Source of the DNA: JANNFX01 sp031380225
Lineage (GTDB): Bacteria > Pseudomonadota > Alphaproteobacteria > Rhizobiales > Hyphomicrobiaceae
Length of the DNA stretch: 33,080 nucleotides
Direction of reading: 5' to 3'
NCBI GenBank assembly: GCA_031380225.1
Contig: JANNFX010000070.1
Location: forward strand, 1 to 33,080
A model generated the notes under the pieces. That model saw nothing but the letters and a program-made list of their open reading frames with translations, ran no database searches and was not told the DNA's origin. The position numbers were made by a program, and so were the translations under genes. Below are positions 23,853 through 32,565 of this stretch, piece after piece. The first letter of the stretch is position 1. Each line of letters begins with the position of its first letter.

Positions 23853-25208
23853 ATGTCAGGCCGGGTTGCAATCATCGGCGCAGGCCCAAGCGGGCTCGCG
23901 GCTTTACGCGCCTTCGAAAGTGCCCGCAAAATGGGCGCAACCATCCCTGAGGTCGTTTGCTACGAAAAGCAAAGCGACTACGGCGGGCTATGGAATTACA
24001 CTTGGCGCACTGGCCTCGACGAATTCGGCGAGCCGGTTCACGGCAGCATGTACCGCTATTTGTGGTCGAATGGACCGAAGGAGTGTCTTGAGTTTGCCGA
24101 CTACTCGTTTGAGGAGCATTTCGGCCGTCCTATCCCATCGTATCCGCCGCGCGCTGTGCTCCACGACTACATCAAAGGCCGTATTGAGAAGAGCGGCATC
24201 ACCCATTACATCAAATTAAACCATGCCGTTCGCGGCGTGACCTACAACCACGCGACGGAAAAGTTCACAGTCACGGTCAAGGATCTGGCCGGCGATAGCG
24301 TCGTGTCGTCCGAATTCGATCACGTCATCGTGTCGTGCGGTCACTTCTCAACGCCAAATGTTCCCGAATTCGAGGGCATCAAAAAATTCCCGGGCCGCGT
24401 CATGCACGCCCATGATTTCCGTTCGGCCGATGAGTTTGCCGGCAAGAACGTGCTGCTGATTGGCGCCAGTTATTCAGCGGAAGACATCGGCATTCAGTGT
24501 CACAAGTATGGTGCCAAGTCGGTGACGTTCAGCTGGCGCACTAAGCCGATGGGCTTCAATTGGCCGGCAAGCTTTTCCGAAGTGCCGCTGCTGACCAAGG
24601 TTGACGGTAAGGTCGCCCGTTTCTTGGATGGCTCGTCAAAGGAAGTCGACGCCATCATCCTCTGCACCGGCTATCTGCATCACTTCCCGTTCCTGGAAGA
24701 CAGCTTGCGCCTGAAAACCCGCAACCGGCTTTATCCGCCGAATATCTATAAGGGCATCTTCTGGTGGGGTAATCCTAAGTTGATGTATATCGGCATGCAG
24801 GATCAATATTACACCTTCAATATGTTCGACGCGCAGGCCTGGTATGCGCGCGATGCCGTACTCGGCCGCATCGCGTTGCCCTCGCTTGAGGAGCAGGCCA
24901 AAGACATGCTGAAATGGATCGCTCTTGAGGAGGCGCTGGCCAATCCGTTTGAGGCCATTGACTTCCAAACCGAGTATGTTCGCGAATTGATCGCACCGAC
25001 GGACTATCCGCGTTTGAATGTCGATATGTGCGCCAAGTTGTTCAAGGAGTGGGAGCACCACAAGGTCGACGGAATTTTGACCTATCGTGACCGGTCGTAT
25101 CCGTCGACGCTGACAGGGACGGTGGCGCCGCAGCACCATACGACGTGGATACATGCTCTTGACGATTCACTTGAGGCGTTTCTGGCCAATAAGCCGGCGG
25201 GAGTGTAA
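23853..25208 (+). CDS. tmm: Trimethylamine monooxygenase (flavin-containing)
   Basis: Tmm oxidises trimethylamine to trimethylamine N-oxide with NADPH, FAD and O2. The 451-residue protein has the FAD site GAGPSG (9-14), the FMO signature FPGRVMHAHDF, the NADPH site LIGASYSAEDIG and the C-terminal CTGYLHHFPF. Tyr207, in GASYSAED, coincides with the functional Tyr207 of the Methylophaga enzyme. I chose ATG 23853, with GGGAGGA 7 nt upstream; a TTG at 23847 would add two residues. The near match to bacterial Tmm along its length, plus tdm and dmm next door, makes other FMO roles unlikely. Confidence 0.94.
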   Translation: MSGRVAIIGAGPSGLAALRAFESARKMGATIPEVVCYEKQSDYGGLWNYTWRTGLDEFGEPVHGSMYRYLWSNGPKECLEFADYSFEEHFGRPIPSYPPRAVLHDYIKGRIEKSGITHYIKLNHAVRGVTYNHATEKFTVTVKDLAGDSVVSSEFDHVIVSCGHFSTPNVPEFEGIKKFPGRVMHAHDFRSADEFAGKNVLLIGASYSAEDIGIQCHKYGAKSVTFSWRTKPMGFNWPASFSEVPLLTKVDGKVARFLDGSSKEVDAIILCTGYLHHFPFLEDSLRLKTRNRLYPPNIYKGIFWWGNPKLMYIGMQDQYYTFNMFDAQAWYARDAVLGRIALPSLEEQAKDMLKWIALEEALANPFEAIDFQTEYVRELIAPTDYPRLNVDMCAKLFKEWEHHKVDGILTYRDRSYPSTLTGTVAPQHHTTWIHALDDSLEAFLANKPAGV

Positions 25209-25223
25209 GGCGCGGCAAAAGCC

Positions 25224-25304
25224 GTAAGGCGGAATAGCGCTGCGCAATCCGCCGGCAGCCTGCCGTGGAGCGGCGGATTTGGCGTTAAGATCGCCTAATC
25301 CGCC
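25224..25304. repeat. Double-hairpin repeat between tmm and tdm
   Basis: GGCGGA (25228-25233) pairs with TCCGCC (25248-25253), and GGCGGATT (25272-25279) pairs with AATCCGCC (25297-25304) around an inner GGCG/CGCC stem. The paired GGCGGAAT and AATCCGCC cores are typical of another dispersed repeat family. It lies in the 133-bp gap before tdm, and an open frame passes through it by chance. Confidence 0.75.
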
Positions 25305-25341
25305 TGACGAAAACGGCGCTTGGTTTCAAGGAATGCAATTC

Positions 25342-27693
25342 ATGACCGGTACACTCGTCACATCTGCATTAAAACCGAAGCTATTGAGTGCGGGCAGCGG
25401 CGCGCTCGATCCTGGCGTGGAGCGCTACATCGTCAAAGCTGGTGGCTCCGCAGTCTTTGCACTGGAGCGCGATGACACCATTGAAATTGCACTGCTTGAA
25501 GGCAACCAATGCGTTGAGATCGCCGCCTTCAATGACAGTGGCAAAAGTGATCTTGCAGCGTTGGGGTTGAAGGGGCGCGCCAAGCCGTCTGGCATTGCCG
25601 CGATCTTGGCCGGGCAATCGGAAGACGCCGCCCGCGTGCGCTTTGGGCTGTTCCGGCGCGGGCTCGATATTGGGCGTGTGCAAGCCGCCAAACTGTTCGG
25701 ACCCGATGCGCCTGCTGGCGAGGCTGTGACTTTGAAGGCTGAGAAGCCAGCGATTGCCGTCATCGGGGTCCCAGCTCTGTCGATGCTGGTCTGGGATCAA
25801 AACCCGCCGAGCGACGTATTGGTCTTTATCCATCGGGCCCGGCCGCCTGTCCCCGGCCTGCTGCGCTTGCCTGAGCCGCTTGCCGAGCCGCGTCTTGATC
25901 TGACCATTAATATTGCCAGCGCAATTCCGTTCGAAGTCTTCGAAGGCGAATACATTCAAATTATCGATTTGGCCGGCCGCCAGTGCTCGGACTTTGTCGC
26001 CTTCCATCGCAAATCTCTCGATAAGGGCCGGGTGCTCGGGATTGATAGTACGACGACGAGGACCATGCTGGGCGTTGCCTATCCGCGCCCCGGTCTGCTG
26101 TCTAAGTTTTTTGACAACGATCAAAACGCACTCATTGAAGTTGTCCAAGACACTGTTGGCCGTCACGACACATTCGGCCTCGCGTGCACAAAGCGGTTCT
26201 ATGACGACATGGGATACTTCGGCCATGCCAGCTGCTCGGAAAACTTCAACAACGCTATGGCGCCTTATGGCGTTGGCAACTATCGCGGCTGGCCGGCCAT
26301 CAACTTTTTCTTTAATACCAACGTCGACGCCCATAACAACATCTGGTTCGACGAGCCCTGGTCGCGGCCGGGTGACTATGTGCTGATGCGGGCGCTATCC
26401 GATCTCGTATGTGGCGCCTCGTCATGTCCCGACGATGTTGATCCGGCCAATGGTTGGTCGCTTTCCGAAATACAAGTGCGAGTCTACCCGAAGGACGCCA
26501 CTTTTAAGCGTGCGATTGGATACCGAATGAGCCCGCAGTCCCCGCTTCAATTGACCCGCGAGACCGGCTTCCACCCGCGCACCTCGCAATTGACGCGCAC
26601 GTTTGGAGAGTATCGCGGTTTTTGGATGCCGAATTGCTTCGCAAAGAACGGGCCGATTGACGAGTATCTGGCCTGTCGCGAGCGCGCCGTGATCATGGAT
26701 CTGTCGCCGCTCAGAAAGCTTGAGATCGTTGGTCCAGATGCGGAAAGTTTTCTGCAAGGTCTCATTCCGCGCGACGTCAGCAAACTCGCAGTTGGACAAA
26801 TTTTCTATACGCCGGTGTGTTACGAGCACGGCGGCATGTTGGATGACGGCACGCTGTTCCGGATGTCGGATACCAATTTCCGCTGGATCGGTGGCGACGA
26901 CGCCAGCGTGTTGTGGTTCAAGGAACAGGCCGCGATGTCCAGCGCTAAGGTGCTGCTCAAGAGCGCGTCGGATCAAATCCATAACGTGGCCGTTCAAGGT
27001 CCGAAATCTCGCGACATTCTGCGAGAGATTGTTTGGACCGCGCCCGGGCGCGCGTCGATCGATGAGTTAGGTCTGTTCCGCTTCACGGTTGGGCGCATCG
27101 GCGGCTACAACGGCATACCGATTGTGCTGTCCCGAACAGGCTATACCGGCGAACTTGGCTACGAAGTGTTTTGTCACCCGGCTGAAGCGCCGAAAGTCTG
27201 GGATGCGATCATGGCGGCCGGCGAGCCGCACGGTATCGCTCCATTAGGTTTTGAAGCCCTCGATATGGTCCGGATTGAAGCCGGGCTCGTCTTTGGTGGA
27301 TTTGACTTTGATTCAACCACCGATCCATTCGAAGCTGGCATCGGCTTCACCATTCCGTCCAAAAAGGAAGCCGGCTACATCGGCAAGGCCGCAATCGAAA
27401 AGCGGCGCGCAAATCCGCTACGCAAGCTTGTTGGCCTTGAACTCGCTGGCAACGAAAAAGCCAGCCATGGCGATCCGGTATATATCGGCCGCGCGCAAGT
27501 CGGCATCGTCACCAGCGCCATGAAGTCTCCGTTGTTGAAGAAGTCATTCGCGTTGGCGAGGGTCGACGCCGTTCACGCCGCGATCGGCGCGGATGTCGAG
27601 ATTGGAAAACTCGATGGCCATCAAAAGCGGCTCAAAGCCAGCGTTGTCCGCTTCCCGTTCTATGACCCCGAAAAGGCGCGGGTGAGGATGTGA
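25342..27693 (+). CDS. tdm: Trimethylamine N-oxide demethylase (aldolase) Tdm
   Basis: Tdm splits TMAO to dimethylamine and formaldehyde and channels the formaldehyde to tetrahydrofolate. This 783-residue protein has an N-terminal DUF1989 zinc region (to about residue 390) and a C-terminal GcvT domain (about 415-783). The GcvT part includes GPDAESFLQGLIPRDV, SRTGYTGELGYEVF and ALDMVRIEAGL. The zinc ligands of the Methylocella enzyme (Cys263, His276, Cys343 as I recall them) have counterparts at Cys282, His295 and Cys362, with the same spacing. The start is ATG 25342, with AAGGAA 8 nt upstream; ATG 25333 is an alternative. The frame's further upstream part crosses a repeat. Confidence 0.94.
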   Translation: MTGTLVTSALKPKLLSAGSGALDPGVERYIVKAGGSAVFALERDDTIEIALLEGNQCVEIAAFNDSGKSDLAALGLKGRAKPSGIAAILAGQSEDAARVRFGLFRRGLDIGRVQAAKLFGPDAPAGEAVTLKAEKPAIAVIGVPALSMLVWDQNPPSDVLVFIHRARPPVPGLLRLPEPLAEPRLDLTINIASAIPFEVFEGEYIQIIDLAGRQCSDFVAFHRKSLDKGRVLGIDSTTTRTMLGVAYPRPGLLSKFFDNDQNALIEVVQDTVGRHDTFGLACTKRFYDDMGYFGHASCSENFNNAMAPYGVGNYRGWPAINFFFNTNVDAHNNIWFDEPWSRPGDYVLMRALSDLVCGASSCPDDVDPANGWSLSEIQVRVYPKDATFKRAIGYRMSPQSPLQLTRETGFHPRTSQLTRTFGEYRGFWMPNCFAKNGPIDEYLACRERAVIMDLSPLRKLEIVGPDAESFLQGLIPRDVSKLAVGQIFYTPVCYEHGGMLDDGTLFRMSDTNFRWIGGDDASVLWFKEQAAMSSAKVLLKSASDQIHNVAVQGPKSRDILREIVWTAPGRASIDELGLFRFTVGRIGGYNGIPIVLSRTGYTGELGYEVFCHPAEAPKVWDAIMAAGEPHGIAPLGFEALDMVRIEAGLVFGGFDFDSTTDPFEAGIGFTIPSKKEAGYIGKAAIEKRRANPLRKLVGLELAGNEKASHGDPVYIGRAQVGIVTSAMKSPLLKKSFALARVDAVHAAIGADVEIGKLDGHQKRLKASVVRFPFYDPEKARVRM

Positions 27694-27701
27694 AGGGAAA
27701 T

Positions 27702-27819
27702 GGGGACATGACCCGAATACACTCCACTTGAATTAGGGATCCTGTCCCCTGAAGTACGGAATTTGTACATTGGACTGGGGACACGATCCGGCTCGCTAGG
27801 GCGATCCGGTCATGTACCC
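27702..27819. repeat. Nested palindromic repeat between tdm and dmmD
   Basis: Outer arms GGGGACATGACC (27702-27713) and GGTCATGTACCC (27808-27819) pair with one mismatch. Inner arms GGATCCTGTCCCC (27737-27749) and GGGGACACGATCC (27777-27789) also pair with one mismatch. The 118-bp unit thus folds as a long hairpin and fills the gap between two convergent genes. It could block transcripts from both sides, although there is no T-run. Confidence 0.75.
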
Positions 27820-27826
27820 GGTCTAC

Positions 27827-28960
27827 TCATCCAACGGCCGTGCGCTTGAGCTTCTTCGGATCGTCGAACGTCAAAGTATGAGCGATGGCGCCAGCTTGCA
27901 TGTTCTTGCCCCGCACCTCAAGTTTAGTGCCTTGAATGGCCGCTTCAACGCTGAGACGCGCGATCGCCATCGTGCGATTGGTCAGCCGTGAATGCATTGC
28001 GCAAGTTACCAAACCAACTTTCTGGCCGTTTTGGTAGACCTCATCGCCGCCATCAGGAACAGCTTTGCCGTCGATCAACAAACCGAAGATCTTGAACCGC
28101 TCTTTGCCCTTTAGGCGATAATGCTCTTCGGCGCCGCGGAAGCCCTGCTTGCCAGGCGAAACCGTGAAATCGAGCCCGAGTTCCCACAGCGTATCGCCGG
28201 GCGCCTCGTTGGCAAATGGATACATCTGCGAATTGTCAAACGGATAAAACAGCAGGCAACTTTCGACGCGCAGCCAATCCAACACAGTGAAGGCGCAAGG
28301 GATGATGCCCATCGATTTGCCTTCAGAGAGGATCGTGTCCCAAATCAACGGCGCGTGTTCATACTTGCAGAAAATCTCGTAGCCACGTTCGCCGGTGTAT
28401 CCAGTGCGCGAGATCATCACTGGCGCGCCGAACAACGTCGTCTGCATGTGATGGAAATACTTGAGATCGCGTATGCCTGGCACATGCTTTGACAGATACT
28501 CGACTGCCAGCGGACCCTGAAGTGACAGGTCATGCAAATCGTCATCGAATTGGACCGAGACGTTGCGGCCAATAGCATATTGGGTCAGTTGCTCATGGCC
28601 AGCGCCTGAGCCGTGGACGAACATCCAGGCGTTCGGGCCGGTACGGTACAGAATGCAGTCGTCAACGAACTTGCCTTGATCATTCAACATGCAGGCATAG
28701 GCCGACTTGCCGGGATAAATCTTGGTGACATCGCGTGTGGTGGCGATGTTGACAATGGCGGACGCGTGCGGGCCGCTGACGTGGAGCTTCTTCAAGCCCG
28801 AGACATCCATCAATCCAGCCTTGGTCCGGATCGCTTCATGGCCGTCTGCCAGTTCGCTACCATAGCTCCACGTCGTCCCCATACCGCTCCAATCTTCGAG
28901 ATTGGATCCGAGGAGCCGGTGACGGTCTGAAAGTGCCGAATATCGCCAAGACATAGCCAT
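27827..28960 (-). CDS. dmmD: GcvT-like tetrahydrofolate-binding protein (probable DmmD)
   Basis: This 377-residue aminomethyltransferase-like protein has the GcvT fold throughout: LMDVSGLKKLHVSGPHA, YACMLNDQGKFVDDCILYR, ISRTGYTGERGYEIF and VLDWLRVESCLL. The family binds tetrahydrofolate. In the dimethylamine monooxygenase system a GcvT-like subunit is thought to capture the formaldehyde released. The start is ATG 28960 with GGGAGA about 9 nt upstream. It faces tdm tail to tail. DMSP demethylase (DmdA) and glycine-cleavage T protein share the fold, but no gcvH or gcvP is present and the neighbours are amine genes. Confidence 0.8.
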   Translation of the reverse strand: MAMSWRYSALSDRHRLLGSNLEDWSGMGTTWSYGSELADGHEAIRTKAGLMDVSGLKKLHVSGPHASAIVNIATTRDVTKIYPGKSAYACMLNDQGKFVDDCILYRTGPNAWMFVHGSGAGHEQLTQYAIGRNVSVQFDDDLHDLSLQGPLAVEYLSKHVPGIRDLKYFHHMQTTLFGAPVMISRTGYTGERGYEIFCKYEHAPLIWDTILSEGKSMGIIPCAFTVLDWLRVESCLLFYPFDNSQMYPFANEAPGDTLWELGLDFTVSPGKQGFRGAEEHYRLKGKERFKIFGLLIDGKAVPDGGDEVYQNGQKVGLVTCAMHSRLTNRTMAIARLSVEAAIQGTKLEVRGKNMQAGAIAHTLTFDDPKKLKRTAVG

Positions 28961-29055
28961 GTAAGTCTGTCTCCCTTGCGCGTAAGATGTTCACTGCCGT
29001 CGCAGACGACGCGGATCATTGGGTACCGCCAGCCAGTCAGAGGTTTCAGCCTGGC

Positions 29056-29100
29056 GGAGGATCAGATTGTCCCAGAGAGGACCAAAATTAATCTGCCTCC
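29056..29100 (-). other. Long inverted repeat before dmmD
   Basis: On the plus strand GGAGG, AT, CAGATT (29056-29068) is matched by AATCTG, CCTCC (29090-29100). An inner GTCC (29069-29072) and GGAC (29079-29082) pair surrounds CAGAGA. The result is an 11-bp outer stem with a 2-nt bulge and a 4-bp inner stem. It starts 6 bp downstream (on the minus strand) of the TGTCA/TTTTGAC motif. If that motif holds the -35, the repeat overlaps the start point, so it may be a DNA operator and not an RNA hairpin. Confidence 0.55.
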
Positions 29101-29105
29101 ATTGT

Positions 29106-29133
29106 TCATTTAAGTCAAAAGTTTTTAATGACA
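29106..29133 (-). promoter_or_regulatory. Candidate operator upstream of dmmD
   Basis: Read on the minus strand from 29133, the site is TGTCA, 2 nt, AAAA, 2 nt, TTTTGAC, 2 nt, AAATGA. It equals the site before the permease (18939-18966) at 22 of 28 positions, all differences falling in the three 2-nt gaps. GTCA and TGAC form the symmetric ends. It lies 145 bp before the dmmD start, similar to the 132 bp seen for the permease. Confidence 0.6.
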
Positions 29134-29333
29134 ATAAACAAGCGCTGACCGAGACCAGGGAGTCGGCTGGACAAATATCCAGAAACGTCCCGGTATGTCT
29201 CGAAGTCAGGGTGTGGGAACTCGACAACGTGGCATCGCTGCCAACTGTCCGCTAGCGTCAGAAACTGGCTTGAAGCCTGACGAGATCACAAAACTGGATG
29301 TAATCGCATAGGCGTAAGGACCGGAGTCAGTCC
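29134..29333. other. Gap downstream of the secretion operon
   Basis: Together with 28961-29133 this makes a 373-bp stretch without a gene. The dmmD side holds the two regulatory candidates listed. In this remaining part I see only CGTCAG (29256-29261) paired with CTGACG (29277-29282), a possible hairpin after the adaptor gene, without a T-run. Confidence 0.5.
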
Positions 29334-30659
29334 TCACTCCTCTTTGAACGCCTTTGCCGCTTGATCGACGAACGGTTTGGTCAAATAGGAGAGGGCGGTC
29401 CGGTCACCGGTCTGGATGTAGGATTCGACCGGCATTCCAGCGACCAAGTGCTTCGAGCCCAGTTTCGCCAGTTCGTCGTCGGCCAAACTGATGCGCGCTG
29501 TGTAGTAGCTGATCCCGGTCTGCTGATCCTTGCTGACCTCGGAGGCGAGTCCGGAAATCTTGCCGTTGAGTTCCGGCGTCGACCGCTGGTTGAAAGCTGG
29601 GAAACGAAGCACAGCGGCCTGCCCAACTGAGACCTGATCGATGTCGGTTGGCTGGAGCCTCACCTCAATCGTACTTTGGTCATCTACCGGGACGATAGAC
29701 ATGACAGTATCACCCGGTGCGACAACGCCGCCAACCGTATGCATGGCAAGTTCATGGATGACGCCAGAGTGCGGTGCACGCATTTCAACGCGCTTCAACT
29801 GATCGTCGGCGGCGATTTTGCGCTCCAAGAGTTCAGAAATGCGGGCTTCACCTTCGCGAAATTCCTTCTGAGCATCGGTAACGCGGGTTTCATCAATTTC
29901 GAGAATCTGCAGTTCAGTTTCACTAATTTGCCCTTCGGTGCGGGCAATTTGCGAAATCAACGCGCCGTGCTCACCTTCGATGCGGGTGCCCTCGCGCTGC
30001 ATCGCGAGCACGCGAGTCTGCGGAGTAAGCTTGCGCTCGTAGAGCATCTCAAGCTTTTCAAGTTCGACACTCACGAGCTTCAACTCTTTAGCCTTGGCCT
30101 TCATCTGCTTTGTGAGGCCTTCGATCTCATTGCGATATTGCCCGATGCGAGACCTGAGTTGGGCCCGGCGGCCATCTGCAGACTTTTGTTTGAATGTGAA
30201 TAATCGCCGCTCGCCTTGGGCGACGCGCACGGCATCTGGGCCGGTCTGCTCGAAGCCTGCCGGGAAAATAATGGCGTCAGTACCATCGCGTTCGGCTGCC
30301 AAGCGTGCGTTGCGCGCCATTAGGTCGATGAGCTGCGTCGTAATGATTCCAAGGTTGGCCTTTGTCTGTGTATCGTCGAGGCGCAACAACAGATCACCGG
30401 CAACAACACGATCACCGGACTTGACCAGAATTTCGCCGACCACGCCGCCCGTTGGATGCTGCACTTTCTTGACGCTGCTTTCGACCACGACCTGCCCGGC
30501 AGCAATGACGGCGCCAGAAAGTGAGGCATTGGCCGCCCAGCCGCCAACCGCAGCGGCCAGTGCCGCCACCATTCCCAAGCCGATGGTGAGGCGCCTGTTG
30601 ACGCTGCCGGTGTTGGCCGAGGTCTTTGGTGTGTTGGTATCGAGAGATCCCGTAGACAT
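29334..30659 (-). CDS. Type I secretion periplasmic adaptor (HlyD/PrtE family)
   Basis: This 441-residue membrane-fusion protein would bridge the inner-membrane ABC exporter to an outer-membrane TolC-type channel. It has a cytoplasmic start, one transmembrane helix (about 24-45) and the lipoyl-like strand GQVVVESSVKKVQHPTGGVVGEILVKSGDRV. A long charged helical coil follows (about 150-300, rich in E, K, R, Q). The second lipoyl half reads MRAPHSGVIHELAMHTVGGVVAPGDTVMSIVP. ATG 30659 is the start. It lies 74 bp after the exporter gene on the same strand. No outer-membrane channel gene is present. Confidence 0.92.
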   Translation of the reverse strand: MSTGSLDTNTPKTSANTGSVNRRLTIGLGMVAALAAAVGGWAANASLSGAVIAAGQVVVESSVKKVQHPTGGVVGEILVKSGDRVVAGDLLLRLDDTQTKANLGIITTQLIDLMARNARLAAERDGTDAIIFPAGFEQTGPDAVRVAQGERRLFTFKQKSADGRRAQLRSRIGQYRNEIEGLTKQMKAKAKELKLVSVELEKLEMLYERKLTPQTRVLAMQREGTRIEGEHGALISQIARTEGQISETELQILEIDETRVTDAQKEFREGEARISELLERKIAADDQLKRVEMRAPHSGVIHELAMHTVGGVVAPGDTVMSIVPVDDQSTIEVRLQPTDIDQVSVGQAAVLRFPAFNQRSTPELNGKISGLASEVSKDQQTGISYYTARISLADDELAKLGSKHLVAGMPVESYIQTGDRTALSYLTKPFVDQAAKAFKEE

Positions 30660-30733
30660 TTGGCTACTCCAGTAACTCGAGGCATTCTTAATGTTTACTC
30701 TGGAAATTTGAACGGCGGGTCGTGGTTTTATGG

Positions 30734-32482
30734 TCAGGCTGGCTTCTGTTGCTGCTGTTGTTGTGGAGCGCGCGGCTGTAACGCTGTGACGGCGGTAGGC
30801 GGCTGGCGAACAGCCTTTTTCAGCACCTCGTCGCGCGGTCCGAACGCGGTCAGCTGGCCATTGCCCATGACAGCGACCTTGTCGACGGAGGCAAGAATTC
30901 CAGGCCGATGGGCAATGACGATCGCAATGCCCTTGCGGTCACGAATACTCTTGATGGCTTGAGCCAGCGCTTCTTCGCCGTCGGAGTCGAGATTTGAGTT
31001 CGGTTCGTCAAGAACCACCAGGAACGGATTGCCGTACAGCGCGCGAGCCAAGGCAATGCGCTGCCGCTGCCCAGCCGACAGGGCTTGGCCGCGTTCGCCG
31101 AGTTTGGTCTCATAGCCGTCTGGCAGCCGCAGTATGAGTTCATGCACACCTGCATCCCGCGCGGCTGTGATCACAGCCATGCTGTTGGGCGCTTCGTCAA
31201 AGCGCGAAATGTTCTCAGTGATTGTACCGTCGAACAATTCAACATCTTGTGGCAGATATCCGATGTGCTGGCCAAGCTGTTCGTTGGACCAACTGTCAAG
31301 GGTTGCGCCGTCGAGCCGGATCGAACCGCGCCCAACGTCCCACACGCCGACAAGTGCACGAGCGAGTGAAGATTTGCCCGCAGCGCTTTGGCCAATCACA
31401 GCCAACGCCTCGCCGGCATTGAGTTCAAAAGTTACCGATTGCACGACTGCGCGCTGGGTCCCTGGCACTGCAACTGCAATCCCGTCAACGGTAAGCTTTG
31501 CCGCCGGAGCAGGAAGTTCGAGCGGATCTCCGTCTTTCGCCAGGCCGTCTAGCGCCGCTTCAAGCCGCGCAGCACTTTGCCGAGCAGCAATAAAACCCTT
31601 CCAATTTGCAATCGCCAATTCAATCGGAGCATAGCAACGAGACGAGGCAATCGAACTGGCGATGATCGAGCCCGCTGACATTTCGCCTTTGATGGTGAGA
31701 TATGCGCCCACGCCCAGCAATGCCGACTGCAATATCATGCGGATGACACGAGACGCTGACGAAAAACCGGTGGTCAAATCAGACAGCGATTGCTGCTTAG
31801 CTAGATGTTCGGAGTTGGCAGCCGTGAAGCGCTTCATGGCCCGATGGCCAAAGCCCATGGCGCGCAAAACCTCAGCGTTGCGCGTCGTGGCTTCGAGCAA
31901 GGTCTGCCTGCGGGATGCAGACTGCACCAATGCGAGGCTTGGTTCCTTGGCCTTGTATTCGGTCAAGAGTGTTAAGCAGATCAGAACGAGCGCGCCGCCC
32001 GTCGTGATCCAGCCCAGGACTGGATGCAGGAGGAAAATGAATACCAGAAACATTGGCATCCAAGGCATGTCGATAATCGCGAGCGGTCCTTGCCCCGATA
32101 AGAAGCCGCGGATCGTTTCGACATCGCGAAGCGGCTGCTGCGCGTCGGTACCTTTGCGCCCCAGCAACGACAGTTTGAGGGATGCACTGTGAGCTTGTTC
32201 AACCAAACCGTCGTCGAGCCTGCCGCCGAGCCGCACTAAAATCTGAGATCGAACAATCTCAAGCGCACCCTGGAACATGTAGAGACCAAGCGCCAGCACC
32301 GACAGGGCCACAAGCGTCGGAATGCTTTTACTCGAAAGCACCCGGTCATAAACCTGCAGCATGTAGAAAGAGCCGGTCAGCGCCAGCAGGTTCGCCGTAC
32401 CTGAAATCACGGTCATTGACACCGTAACAGCTCTGAGAGATCCAAACGCCGCCCAAACTACTGAAGGTTTTTTGCGAGCCAC
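30734..32482 (-). CDS. Type I secretion ABC transporter (PrtD family)
   Basis: This 582-residue exporter, of normal PrtD length, couples ATP hydrolysis to export of RTX-type proteins. The N-terminal membrane domain (about 20-310) has several helices. The ATPase has Walker A GQSAAGKSS with Lys370, signature LSAGQRQRIALARAL, Walker B FLVVLDEPNSNLD and the switch histidine in VIAHRP. It lacks the peptidase C39 or C39-like N-domain of HlyB, which fits the PrtD class. The start is a GTG (32482) with TAGGGGTAG upstream. The tail ends in six glutamines (APQQQQQQKPA). Confidence 0.93.
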   Translation of the reverse strand: MARKKPSVVWAAFGSLRAVTVSMTVISGTANLLALTGSFYMLQVYDRVLSSKSIPTLVALSVLALGLYMFQGALEIVRSQILVRLGGRLDDGLVEQAHSASLKLSLLGRKGTDAQQPLRDVETIRGFLSGQGPLAIIDMPWMPMFLVFIFLLHPVLGWITTGGALVLICLTLLTEYKAKEPSLALVQSASRRQTLLEATTRNAEVLRAMGFGHRAMKRFTAANSEHLAKQQSLSDLTTGFSSASRVIRMILQSALLGVGAYLTIKGEMSAGSIIASSIASSRCYAPIELAIANWKGFIAARQSAARLEAALDGLAKDGDPLELPAPAAKLTVDGIAVAVPGTQRAVVQSVTFELNAGEALAVIGQSAAGKSSLARALVGVWDVGRGSIRLDGATLDSWSNEQLGQHIGYLPQDVELFDGTITENISRFDEAPNSMAVITAARDAGVHELILRLPDGYETKLGERGQALSAGQRQRIALARALYGNPFLVVLDEPNSNLDSDGEEALAQAIKSIRDRKGIAIVIAHRPGILASVDKVAVMGNGQLTAFGPRDEVLKKAVRQPPTAVTALQPRAPQQQQQQKPA

Positions 32483-32565
32483 TATACGCTACCCCTACAC
32501 TTGGTGAATTAGCTTTTTTTACTATAAAGTCCGGCTTGGTTAGTTCAAATTTTAGCTATTTGTAT

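Noticed and set aside
25279..25341. Earlier start for tdm at 25279
   Set aside because: This segment runs through a palindromic repeat and has no ribosome site; ATG 25342 has one at a good distance.
25381..26334. Minus-strand open frame of 317 codons
   Set aside because: It is antisense to the tdm N-terminal region, which has conserved zinc ligands.
27827..28960. DMSP demethylase DmdA for the GcvT-like gene
   Set aside because: The fold is shared, but the neighbours are tdm, tmm and dmm, and the N-terminus does not resemble the DmdA start I know. dmmD fits better.
1..28960. A functional link making the amine enzymes B12-dependent
   Set aside because: Tmm, Tdm and DmmABC use flavin, zinc, heme and folate; corrinoid methyltransferases (MttB type) are absent, so adjacency is probably incidental.
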